Positions 22,340 through 34,902 of a stretch of DNA of 64,000 nucleotides are shown here, piece after piece (the stretch's first letter is position 1; each line of letters starts with the position of its first letter). The stretch comes from Certhia americana (taxonomy: Eukaryota > Chordata > Aves > Passeriformes > Certhiidae): NCBI GenBank assembly GCA_018697195.1, contig JAGMWU010000041.1, positions 114,754 to 178,753 of the forward strand. Direction: 5' to 3'. The notes under the pieces were generated by a model. The model saw only the letters and a list, made by a program, of their open reading frames with translations. It was not told where the DNA came from and made no database searches. The translations under genes and the position numbers were made by a program.

Positions 22340-22797
22340 GATGGGACCCACGGACATAGCCAAGAGCGAGGTACCATGGGGGGAGTTCCCTTCCAGGCCG
22401 ACTGCAGCAAACACACCACCAGGGCCACTGGAGGAAGGGCCAGCTGTGGATCTTCCCTAACACAAGCACAAACTCCGGTTACATTTGCAAAGAAATCTCT
22501 GCTGATTACAAAAGAGAAAACCCCATAACCAACAGTCTTTTCTCATCTAAGCCCCCTGCAGATCTTGTGCCCTGGAAGCTGGTAGATCAGAGTGACAGCT
22601 GTCACCAGGCATGTGCTGTCTGTCACATGTGACCTGCTCCGAACTCTACCTGTTGTCACCAACGAACTGAGAGGCACCCACTGAGCATCCCACTCCTCCC
22701 AGAGGCTTTGGGCTGGACTCCGGGGTTACCACCTCTCTCCTCTGCCTGGAGTCACTGCTGCCTTTCTGCTCCGCAGGCACAGCTGGAGCACAGCTGG

Positions 22798-22821
22798 AGT
22801 TCGGTTCGGCAGAACCGAACT
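22798..22821. repeat. Perfect inverted repeat, 10-bp arms, 4-bp centre
   Basis: AGTTCGGTTC at 22798-22807 and GAACCGAACT at 22812-22821 flank GGCA. The sequence keeps two CpG pairs. Just before it is an 11-bp tandem duplication (CACAGCTGGAG twice). Confidence 0.9.
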
Positions 22822-25800
22822 GCCCATACCTCCTTCCCTCTCCACTCTTGCCTGGATGTGTGGGGATACAGGAGATCTCCTCTGCCAACTGCTCCTAAAT
22901 CTGCAGGGTAGAGCAGGGAAGGGAGAAGTTGCCTTCTACTCCATGCTTAGGAAGGGGTTGCTGGCCGTGACTTGGCCTACAGATCCTTACAGATTACCAG
23001 ATGGTATGTCTAAATATACCCAAGACTACAATGGGAAGGAATTCCAATCCCAGTCAGGGACTGCCTGCCAAGTGCTTGTCCACTTGCAGTGAACAGACCA
23101 CAGCAGCAGTGCAGGAGGAGAAGGGCAGAAGCGGATGGGATGGCTCTTGTGATAACCCAACCCACCCACGGGTTCTGATGCACTCCTGTCCCAGGTGGGG
23201 TGCAGCCCTGCCTGCCAGATCGCTCTGTTCAGCCTGATGTGTGCAGTGCCCACAGTAAATGATTTCACTGCTGATGAGATAAAGGAGTGACTTCACATCA
23301 TTAGTCCAGGGGAAAATCTAGGAGCCAGGTGTGGCAGTAGAACAGCTCCTTACCTGGCTCTGGTTTAGAAAACAGCACGCACATGTAAGAATAAATGAAA
23401 ATGCTGTAGTCACAAGCTAAGCGTGAGGACACAACAGTACACAGCTCGCAGAAAGTCTCACAAACAGCATACCTAGCACACTGCCACAGAAAACCAACAA
23501 ACCAGGCAGTTCACACATAACAGAAAGAGTACAATTCTGCTGCAGGACGCTCCCTCCATCCTCCTTCATCAGGAGAGAAGTCCCAAGTACAGTCAATCAG
23601 ACAAGGGAACCCAAACTACGCCTTTTGCTGCGCTGCTTCATTCAGAGAACTTTTTTTGGTATGGTTAGATAAAGTGAACAGTCTCCATTTTCTTTGAACA
23701 AATTGTACTACACTTGTTTCTCATCAGATTACATAAATTAGATGTGAGGGAATGGATTCAATTACAATCCAGATTCCAGACCTCTTAAGAACTGACTGCC
23801 TAACACATTCCTTTCATTTAATAAACTGGAACCAAATGAGGATTATCTCATATAAATAATACTCCCTCGATAGGGGGATGCAGTAAAATGGCAAAAATAC
23901 TCAGAGGAACCACGCAGATCAAATACAAGACCCTCTGATATTACCCTCTGGATTTGAAATATGAACATCACATAAACTTCACTGTTCAATATTTTCACTT
24001 TGTATTGTGAACAAGAATTTGATTCAAAGGCTTCAACTTAAGACCAAGTTTCATATCTTCTGACAACCTCAGATGGCCAAGGAAAAAATGTGTTTCAGCA
24101 AAGAATGCTTTTCCACATTAAAAAGATAATTTGATATCTCTGCACACCATACAAACCTCTCCTGAAAAATCCAAGATTTACAGTCTCCCAAGTGACTCAG
24201 AGTAAGCATGACCAAGAGGAAGGGCTTCACAGTGCTCAGAGCGAGGCAGGTTCCCAAACACTCGTTCTTCAGGGAGGCAGCACTGTGGAACAACTGGACC
24301 TGCTACGGCAGCTCTCAGGAACAATCCATCCTGACAGAAATACTCACCCAGCCGTTCAGCCTGAGAAGCAGACAAGCCATCTCTAATCAGGTTGTTTTAT
24401 ATCTGTGTTAATGCATAAGTAGCCAGGGAAGAAAATAGTGAGGAAAAGACTTTGATTCAGAGCTCAATCAAGGACTCGAGGCTGAAGGCACAAAGTTATA
24501 CAAGCAGTCAATTATCCAGCTAGCAAACAGCGTTCTGGACGTGTTTTCAAGGAGCTGGTTAGAACACAGAGGCAAAGAACAATGCTACAACTAACTGTTG
24601 TACAGGCAGTTGTAGCAACTGTGAGCAAATGCCTTTAGATTACTAAAGAATGGCTGAAGACAGTTTTGATGTCAGCCCATGCAATTACAACTTGTCTAAT
24701 CCTCCAGCTGTATTTAACCTGGCATGCAATTACAGATCCCAGATTCAGCAGGTAAGCTTCACATCTAAGACTCGATCCAAGAAACAGGATGTTTTCATCC
24801 ACTCAGTAAAAAGGTTTCCAGGGGACATGGTAAGTTCTGTGCCAACGTGATTCTTTAAATCACTGCAGTACTAGCCAAGCCTTTCTTCCTGGGCTTCTCC
24901 CTACCTGTCCCTCCAGCTGTCCAAAAGCTTTCTCAGTAATATAGGAACCGCAGCAACTACTGTGCACACACAGACACATAAATAAAGTAAACAAGCTGTC
25001 CTAGCACTTAGTCTGAACAGCCCTTTAAGTTCAGTGGGAAGGTTCAAATGTAGTTTTGCATGTGTTATGTTCCACCTAGAAAATCCCAGATGCTCTACCC
25101 CGACCTTTCTTCATTTTTTTTAGGAAAGAACTTAAATGAAACATCACCTGAAGGTACATTCTTCTTCTAGAAGAGATGAATATGCTGACCTGTCCATCGA
25201 GTTTGCAGTGTGCCCTACTTTATACCCAGGGAATGGTAAAAGTGGTTGAAGCATACATGAAATGAGACTTATTCCACTCAGAGCAACCAGGACTAAGCAT
25301 TCCTACTGAATGCAAAGGGGACATTTCTGCTTTGATGGATGTGACAAGGATTTCAAAAGGCCCTCTTTACGAGTAACTAATGAAATCCTAATACGCAGAA
25401 AGGACTACTTATGCAAAGCATAAGTACAATGTTATGTAAGACACAATGTTATGTTTACACCTGTTCTTATTTTAGTCATAAACAGCAATTATCTGTTCAC
25501 CCCTGAGATTTAAAAGCACGAAATCTGGATTTTTGCTTCCCATCTCAATTGTGTTGAGAGATTTCTGTGTGTCTCCCTGCTGCCTGACCCCTGAACAAAC
25601 CACCCAGACCCCTCACCAGTCACTCTGGTCCCTCCAATCCTCCATCCTGCCTTCGGGCTCTGTAAGGCACATGAGGGTTTGATACAAGGAGCTTGGCAGC
25701 GATTTGATTTACAGAAATGGTTCTCAGAAAGTGAAGAAAGCATGAAAACTCCTCCATGCCCTCCACCTGGTTACCTGGAGACTGACTGTGCATGATGCAG

Positions 25801-28800
25801 CACATGGCTGTTGATGGTTCTTACTTGCTAACCCGGGGGAAGAGGAGACTCCCATAAGGATGCACTTGGGAAGGCTTTTCCCACAGGTCCCATGCTGTAT
25901 CTGCCAAGTACACCATACCGGAACAGTCTAATGCCCTTGGACACCTATTTTTAAGAAAGGCTGGTTTGTTTGGCCATCTGCAATGCTAGTGTCCATGAAA
26001 TGACCACCTCATAAAGGTAGGAAGAGTAAGAACACTATTTCATTTGGAATGCCCCTCTGCAGCCAAAGCTAAACTGACACACCCTAATATTCACAGACTT
26101 TTTTTCAGAGAGGTGCTGGGCTGGGAGCTGATAACTGCACACCTCTGCTCCACGTCCTGACCGGAGAACACAGCAGGCTTCCCCAACCCTTTGTCTTGCA
26201 AGACAACTCCTGTACTGTTTCAGTTCTAACAGCCAACGAGTTTAAGGGCAAAAATCTGATAATTTAAATACAAGCAAACAAACAGATCTGTGCCCAGAAG
26301 CAATGTTGATTAGGGCAGCTGAACAGAGAGAGGTTGGCAGAAGGCAATTCTTTGCTACCCCTCTCAAAAAGCAAAAAGAACCAGTAGACAGAAGGGTTGT
26401 TGCATCCAGGAATCCACAGAGAAAACCCTAAGGGCAGAAAGCAGAGGTCACTACGCAGGTGAGGTATAAGAGTATCTGTTAGCTGCACACGTGTTTGTTT
26501 TTACTCAGCTGAAATCAAGTGATAGTTCTTTTCTGAACATGAGAAAATGGAAACAATACCACATGGAACCCTTTCAAAAACATTTTTTATTTTAACAGCA
26601 GCAGATTTCTAGAGTGTAATGGTTTATCTGGCAAGCCTTTGTTATACTTGAGACACGTTTCCTTTTCCAATTTCACATTTAATTCCATCAAAACATGTGT
26701 TACTCATTTTGCAATTTTGTACCCTCGACGCTGTTGATGAGAAGAGCCAGAAGAATCTCCTGCAGTACTTCTGATCATCTTGAAAGACAAGTCTCCTCCC
26801 TATGCTCAGCAACCCCCTGTTCGGAACAACTGATCTATGCCTCTGCAGAGCCAGGTATGAGCCCAGAATAAAATGGGACTCTGCCCAGAACGGAGGAAGG
26901 GATGCTGCACGCTGTGGCTGCAGGCAGCCAGAGCCTGAGCGGGAGTGACAGCGCTAAAGCAGCAGAGGGACGGTGCTGTGCCATCCCAGCCCTGAGCAGG
27001 GTGACAGTGCCATGGTGCCACCTGTGACAGCACAAAGCTAACTGCTGGGGGGACTTCCTTCTCACAAACCAACCCTCTAGAAAATGTTCAGACATTATGC
27101 TATTGAAATTGAGCTATAAATCACCCCTTGCTCAGGCAAGCGCCCAGCCTGCCACGGCATCACCTTACAGCCTCTGCGAGAGCAAGCAGAGGATCAGAAG
27201 TGCCACACACAACGGATATATTTCAGAGGGCTGCTCCTCAAAATTACAGGTCTGTGATGCTTCTCATCTGTCAGTATCACTTCTTTTCTCACCTGGGATT
27301 CATTTCTAATCACCCAGAAATATTCACTTATTCAGCTGGGAATCAGTTGAATTTTCTTTAGTTCTTTCAGACTTCAACTGTTGCACCTTTTTGCCCTGAC
27401 CTGACAAGATTTGTACAAATCTGCACTTTTTCCTCCCAAAAAAATACAGCTGTTGACAGAAAAGTAACGGAGAGAATAAAAATACCAGGAAATTCATGAA
27501 GAGGGAAATCATGTTGCTGAATTCTCCTCTTTATTCTTCTGATTTGCCTCTCACAGGACAAATTCTATTAAATGTAAAGATCGTGCTTTTGTATCCACCC
27601 CTGAGTTTTCAGGAATTTATATGCAAAAGGTGAAAAAGCTTTTGTTTGTGATGGGCTTGCAAAGGCACGTGTACATAGATCGTTTAGGCCCTAAGGACTG
27701 AACCTGTTTACTACCAGAATAAAGTGACTTAAACTTACTGTAATTTTGAGCAAGAGTTAAAAAACCAGTAGCGTTGAGTTGGATGAGAGCTATGACACTA
27801 CAGTGACCATGCAACACAAAGTTGCCTTTCCCTGTTCCCTGCTCAGATGCTAGAGGCATGCAGAAGTGAGGTTTCACCAAAGACTGCAGAGTTCTTGGAG
27901 TTTCAGTGGAGTCAATACCCTATATTTTCATTTAATTGTTTATGGTAAGTTCCTATAAATATAAATCACTCCATGGGGAAGAGGCTGAGGCAGCAGACAA
28001 AGTTCAAGACTGGCAAACTGTCATTTGGAACAGAACCAGATCCTACATTTCCCTGTCCATCTTTCTTACTTCCAGCTCCAGTGATATGCTTTTATGGTAG
28101 ACAAATACTGTTGGATAAAAATTCACTGATTATTCCAAAACTATTTGTGGCTGTTGCTTCCTATAGACAAAAGCAGAGCACTTAGAAGGAGCTGCACTTG
28201 GCTGTGCTAAACAGGAGGGCATTTCTTCAGGAGTGTATGCCTGGGATCCTTGGAAAAGCCTAACATCAACCTGTCATAGCCCAAACCAGATTAAAGAAAA
28301 CCAACAAACCACTGTGAATAACCAATTCATCCAGGCATTGACTGATCTCCTCAACCACATGGATTATTTGTACAGTTCTATTGCCTTTCAGCACACAGCC
28401 CTACCAAACCATGCCATGAAGTGTGTTTTTCCACCCAGCGATCCTCAAAATCAAACACAACTTGCACAGCCACAAAATCAAGTTCTGTGCTATCAGTAAG
28501 AAACAATGGAGAGACCTGCCAAGCACATGGCTCCTCCGTGCCCTGTCCTTCTCCTGGCACAGGCAGTAGCTGCCCTGTGTGGCCCCTAACACGGTCAGTC
28601 GGGTCTGTGGCTGATCTGCTGCTGAGCGAAGCTGTTCATGAGAGAAAAGCTGTTCATACAGAGCAGCCTCCAGAGAAGACCTCAGGCCTGTGCCAATTCC
28701 CACGTACCAGGCCGCCTGCATTTGTTCAGGAAGTGATGCTGCAGGTGAGCTCTCCAGAGCGCAGAGCTTTGCTCTGGGCCAGCCAAGTAAGCAGGAGGGC

Positions 28801-31800
28801 TAATGCCAGAGACCATCCTCGTGAGGGGAAAACCCACAGAGACCTCTTTGAGATTAAAAGGTATATGTTGTCAATTACCTTCAGAAAACTTTATGTTCTA
28901 AACAAACCCCTCATTTGCCTGTACCTTAGAGCAGAACATTCCTATTCAAAAAGCATTTCAATACGCACAGACTTTTCTTTCAGCACTTCCTCAGTGCAGC
29001 TTTGGGCATGTCCTACACACTAGACACCTTTGAATTTGAATTTTCAGTGTGCCCACAGACTTGCTGGGCTGGGACCTGTGAGATGGCAAGCAAGCTGGAG
29101 AGCACAGTGATTCCACTTGCTTTGAGATCGCTGCAGTGCACAGGTGCTCAGGTGCAGTGCAGCTGGAGACAAAGAAATCAGCCTTGCTGTCTGCTGGAAC
29201 AAGCTCGGAACGTGTCCTTTAACAGCACACCAGATCAAGGGTAGATCACAGGAAAGCAGGGACAGACAATATTTAGGAGCCAATTACTAAATGGCACAGG
29301 AAGCTCCTTCCACATCAACAATGTCTCAGCTGGGGGACCAAAGGAACAAGCACAGTTGCCTGAAAGGGACAGGTGTAAAATACATTTTCAGTGGAAATAT
29401 ATGTTTAATGAGGAGCAATTTAATTTTGCTGTGCCATGTTTGGCTTTCTTTGCCACTGGCAGCTCAGGTTACATCATCTAATGGAAACCCCAGTGGGTAC
29501 CAATAGCCACAGACAGGACCTCACCTCGTATCTGTAACCCAGGTGCTCTGACCATGTCTACTGCACGTGCAGGAACGAAGTGCTCAGCTGCTCTTTCGGC
29601 TCCCTGGAGCTACAACAGCACCAAGAACGGACACACGGCTCAGCATTTACCTTCTGCTCAGTTTAGGTTGGGCGAGGGAGGTGTGCACGGCGCAAACACA
29701 CTGCCCCTTCAGCAGACAGTGACCCTGCAGCACGAGGCACAGAGCCCCAGAGGAGCCTGCCTGGCTTCCCAGCTCCCTGGTGTGCTCCCAGGCAGATTCC
29801 AGAAACACGGGCACCAAGTCGTGTCCACACACAATAACCCAACCCAGCTTTTTGAACTTGGGAAGTAACATTTGTGGGAAAGGATGGCTGGCCAAGAAGC
29901 AGATGTTAGAGCTTTCAACTCTTCAGGGAAAGAAAAATACAAAAAAGAAAAATAACTATAAAAAGGGCTACCCTTCAGAAGAACTGTTTGCTGTACATGT
30001 GAACCATGTGCTGCCCTTGCATGAAGTGTTCGACAGCTGCTCTGACTGGAAGAGGCTCTGTGGACTGTGAATTTGCCTATCTATGTAAACAGGGTGTTGC
30101 CTCAGTTTGAAAACAATCTTCTGGCTGAGAAAAGCTTGCTGAGAGACCGAGTTTAGATTAATTCTGTGAGCATTAAAACAAGCAAAGCCTTTTAAAAACA
30201 GACTCACACAGAATGCAGAATTTACTCAGACAAGAAGTCTGCATCAGCAGAGAGCAGGCAGCCCCAGCCTTTGGGCGCAGCTAACGGGGAGCAGGGGGAC
30301 AGAGGGTCCTGAGCTTTCCAGGTCAATGAGGGGGAGCTGCTGCAGGCAATCTTCTGGGAAGAGAAAGAAGAAGCAGCATGAAGGCAGTTGTCCACATATC
30401 AGGAACACATTGAGGGGAGCAGGAAAGGAAATAAACGAGAGAGGAGATGAAAAAAACAAAAAAAGAATAGGTGGAGGACTTTCCACTCCTCCTGAATTTA
30501 AATAGAGGACTGGGAGAGGGGAGTTGCTTTGCAATCAGGGCGTATCAAAAACAGAAACTTGCAAATACTTCCTGGGACCTTTTTGGGAAGGAAGCTTTTC
30601 TTGCAGCCACTGAGGAACTACAGGGCTTTTAGTGGACTGAGAAACACAAAACCAAAGCAAAACTCAGCACACAAAGAGAGACAGCCAAGGGCAGAACAGC
30701 CCAGAACATCCTGCAGAGCTGCCATCTCAGCCAGCATTCGCTCGCCCAAATGCACAGAGGGTTTGAACTGCACAGAACCTCCTGAAGCACATTTCCCACC
30801 ATGGAGCCGGCCTGGAGCACAGCTCTGCTGAGCCTTGCTGTGTGTCACAGCTGCCACTGGCATAACCACTGACATCCCATGGGAGGCAAAGGATAGAACT
30901 GAGGGTTCTGGCTGCTTGGGATGGCCCTTTATGCCTGCTACACAAACCAAGTTCCTATGTGCTTCTTCCAAATCCCTCTACCAAGTCCTAAGAAAGTACC
31001 ACTTTTCCATGCACACAGCCAGGAGGCAGAATGATGGATTTAGTGGGTGTGGGGCCATTGAAGCTATGGGGTTTTTGGATTAATTTTTTTCCTGTGAGCT
31101 ACAGGATGTGGGCCAGAGCACAGAAGTTATTGCAAGTGTAGCTGAACACTACAGTTCCCGGACTGAGTGTGGTCAGTTCCCAGTTCACACAGGTTTGCAA
31201 CTGTGGATTTGCCACTGGCCCATAGGGCTGTAGGAAATGGCCATTCAGAAAGGAGCAGGGCCATTTGTTACTCAGCTACTTCATTCACTGAAAACATACA
31301 CAGATACTTGTCCTGCTAACACACATACAAGCATAAATGCTAACACATATACTAGACAGCCTAACCAGCAAAATTAGACTAACCAGCAAAATATTCTAGC
31401 CTGGAAACTATGTGAGAAGAAATGCAGACTTTTTTCCCAGGAATGTCAACCTTCAAAAGTCCATAAATATTGTTTAAGGATGGGATTTTTTAGTTCACTG
31501 TCCCATTTAGTCCCTGCCAGACAGCCATCCAAGTATCTTCCCGAGAAAAGACCTGATCTATGAATCTGAATTCTCCAGGGCATGAGAAAATAGCATAATA
31601 AGAGTGTGCCTAAAGTTGCGGTGAGGGACTGCACAAAGCCCACCCAAACACCACACCAGTTTCCACAGACGAGCTGTGCCCCTGTGACAACAACAGTACT
31701 GCACAGAGGGCTCCTGTATTTGCATCCTGGTCACCTTGTCCTTCCACTGATGGAAAGAAAACATCAGATGTATTTTCTCTTAACTGGCTGAGAAACTCTC

Positions 31801-33941
31801 CGGGGCAAGACCTGCACTGCTTGACTCCCGGCTGGCCGTGTGTGCCTGGCAGGACCCACAGCCTGGAGAAGGCTCCCTGGTGCACCGGGCCCTGTGAGAT
31901 GGACAGTCCCCACTGTGCAGGTGCTGCAGGCGGCCGCCAGCATTCATCCCCAGCCCGTGTGTGCAGGGAGGCTGGCCAGGCCATCGCTAACAACCCTGCA
32001 AAAATGGGTCAGGGAAAGAAAAATAAAGCCTGTGCAGTGGAACCTGGGGCTGGGGCTCTGCTGACGGGGGCTGACCCTGCTCCTCTGCAGGTGCTACTGA
32101 AACGCTGCTGCTTGTTTGGCTTGGCAGCTGCGGCCCACACGGAACACGCGTGGCAGGAAGGCAACTGCGGGCAGGTGCTCGGCGTTTCCATTTCAGCTCG
32201 CGCTGCAGGAACACGGCGGCCTCTGCCCAGTTCCGAGGGCTTGGCTTTTCACAAGTCCGTCTGTATAATTTGTTTTCCAGTGGAAAAAAATTACTGTCAA
32301 AACAGTAAAGGATTGATTTGCATATCTTTGAATTTGCAGGGAGTGTTTGCTTTTTTTTGTTCTCACTTTCAAAAATGAGTCAAAAACGGGAGGGGGAAGT
32401 TATGTGAATGGAACAGATTCCCCTGCTTGATCTACTGGGTGAACAGAGGGTCCCCAGCCTGGTCCTGCATGGGAACACAACCTCCCCAGATCAGGGCTCT
32501 GCCTCACAAGACATGGAGTCCGTCTCAGCCAGCAAATTTATAAAGCCTCATCTTTATTTTGTTCTCAACAGACACAACACCTGTGCCCACCCCAGGATGT
32601 CCCACCACCTTGGCAAACATGATGTTTTGACAATCACAGCTCCACTGGGCCAGGTATCTGCCTGATACTCCTACTCTTCAGCAAGAGTGGCCAAAGCCAC
32701 TGACGTTCAGAGACTCCTAAGGCTCTAATCCTCTAATTCCCTAAGGAGATGGATGCAGCCCACCCTGATACACAGGCCAGGCTACCTGGCTACATGGGAA
32801 CCAACCGACATCCTGAAAAAGCAACAAGTTGTACAGATTTTAGGAGCCTTCCTCTGGAACAGTGGGCACTGAAAGGAGCACGTCACCCCTGGTCGCCTGT
32901 GCTTCCACAATAACAACTTCAAGGCAGTGATCCTGCCGACACAAGCATTTGCTTTTCCAAAGCCTCCCTCCCTGTACTGCTCCCTGGCCTCTGGGGCAGC
33001 TGGAAAGCTGCCTGTGCCTGGCAGGTGCAGAGGGGCCGACTGGTGCTAGCAGCTACAGCCACGTCCTCTCCAAAAGCAGCAGAGCAAGCTCTTTCCCAAA
33101 TGCAGTCACAACAAGGCAGAATTAGGCATAGTTTTCAAAATGTCTCTTTCTCCTTTCCTGATGCCAGTTCTGATGGATCCCAGGAGAGCAAGCAGGAATC
33201 AAACCACACAGCAGAATACACTCTGACCCAAAACCCAGGAGAGCTGAAGTCCAGGTACGATGACAGCTGCTAGTAGCTCCACAAACATTTGCTATGTGAT
33301 CACACTCTCATGTTATGAGACCTGAAGGACCATGGCAAAAATCCATCCCAGACACAGCAGGCACGGACTGGTGGCTTAAGGTTTATAGATGTAGTTAAAA
33401 AAACAGCTTTACTCAGGTCAGCCAAAACACAACTAAAATCCCCAGCCCTAGATAGAATGACAAAACATAAAAAGCAGCTCAGATGTCCACCAGGGTCCTC
33501 AAATTTCCACAAAAGCGGGAAAGAATCCCAAAATGAACTAAAAGAAGAAAGAGGGGCAAGGAAGTAAAATCAAACCAAAGCAGAAGTGACTTGCTGTTAA
33601 CATATAAAAGTTTAGATGTTTTTTACCACGTAGCAGTGTACTCATTTCTCCTGTCACCAGGCACAGAAGTCAGTTGAGCAATTGATTTGGAAATGCTAAT
33701 TAAAAATAGGATTTGATGTCCCTAACTGTGCATGACCTGCTCAGGAGGTTGAGACATCTTAAGGGCCACACCTTGTCGATGCCACAGAATTTTCCCTGCC
33801 CAGAGGGAAGGTCAAGTCCGAGCCACACTGCAGCTCCTGTCCTGCACCTGCCGCACTTCCCCACAGCCATGCTACTCCTCCCAAAGGACAGAAGGGATTG
33901 CAATCTTCCAATCCTCACAGCCTGTCTCTTCCTCCTTTGTA

Positions 33942-34020
33942 TTATTTTTTTTTTGGTTGGGTGAGTTTTTATGTTTGTTTGTTTGGGGGGTTTTTTTGTG
34001 TTTTTTGGGGTTTTTTTGTT
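33942..34020. repeat. T/G-rich low-complexity tract
   Basis: Plus strand: T-rich with GTTT units and G runs (GGG, six G, four G) separated by T stretches. The complement is A/C-rich. A 10-base C run lies nearby at 34165-34174. Confidence 0.85.
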
Positions 34021-34878
34021 TAAGGAGTAACCTTTTAAAAACAACCCGCTTGCCTACAGAACACTCTTTCCTGGTATTTGTCAAGGATATTTGAACAGAT
34101 TTGGCTGTAATGAATGTCATGCCTCCCACTGCTGAACTGAATGAGTCGTTCCCAGACTTCCTTTCCCCCCCCCCTTTTTAAAAATGCTGTTTATTGAAAC
34201 ATCCATAAAATCTGCTTGGCAGCCTCAGGGCATGAGCCTCAGCTGTACTCCCTGTATGTACTCAATGCTGGCACTGCTGGAAGAAGGGACCACGGAGAAG
34301 TTCTCCCTCCTGTAGATTGGGCCAGTTACAGTTTTGCTCCCTGGTTCAGGGGAAGGGGAAAGGCCAGGAGCACAAGTTCATGGTTTTGCATGGATGAGGA
34401 ACAGGGGCAGGCTTGGAAAGGAAGTTTGCAAACTCTTCAGGGCAGACAGCTTTCACTAGCACCAAGTTTTGGCAAGTTGCAGAAGCTGTTTGAAGATTTT
34501 CATTAATAAATACCAAATTTAACACACACAGAAACAGCACACTAGGCATCCAATATATTTCTGCCTGCCACTTCCCTTGGGCAGAGTGCCCCAATTCAAC
34601 TCTGCCTTAAGGAAGGCACCTGCAAGCAAAGCAGCTTTTGGGGAAGTCATTCTATCTGTTAGCATTCCTGCTCCTAAGATTCCTACTTTTGTAGAACCTA
34701 TAATTATAAAACAGACTTCAGTTACTTTCAGCATCACTGAAACACCTCTGCCACGACAGTCCAATCAAGGAGTGAGAATCCCTCACAGAGGACATAACTA
34801 CAATTATGAAAAGGGAAGACAGAACACAGACTGAAAAAAGCAGCTTGCACAGGCCAAGCACCCCAAAAGCTCATGTGG

Positions 34879-34902
34879 AAAACAAACAAACAAACAAACA
34901 AA
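34879..34902. repeat. (AAAC)n microsatellite
   Basis: About six AAAC units. Simple tetranucleotide repeat in intergenic sequence. Confidence 0.9.

Larger units (their letters stand above)
22000..33940. other. Intergenic region, middle-left
   Basis: No exon recognised. It holds the three short palindromes near 22.06-22.82 kb, an 18-bp tandem duplication at 31361-31393 (CTAACCAGCAAAAT motif twice) and a weakly CpG-enriched patch at about 31800-32250 (densest 32120-32240). The remaining sequence is ordinary, with short unrecognised reading frames only. Confidence 0.6.

Noticed and set aside
23940..23970. Minus-strand codons reading N-P-E-G, as in CFAP299
   Set aside because: The residues on either side do not match the family (no preceding VIA, no following LLF), so this is chance.
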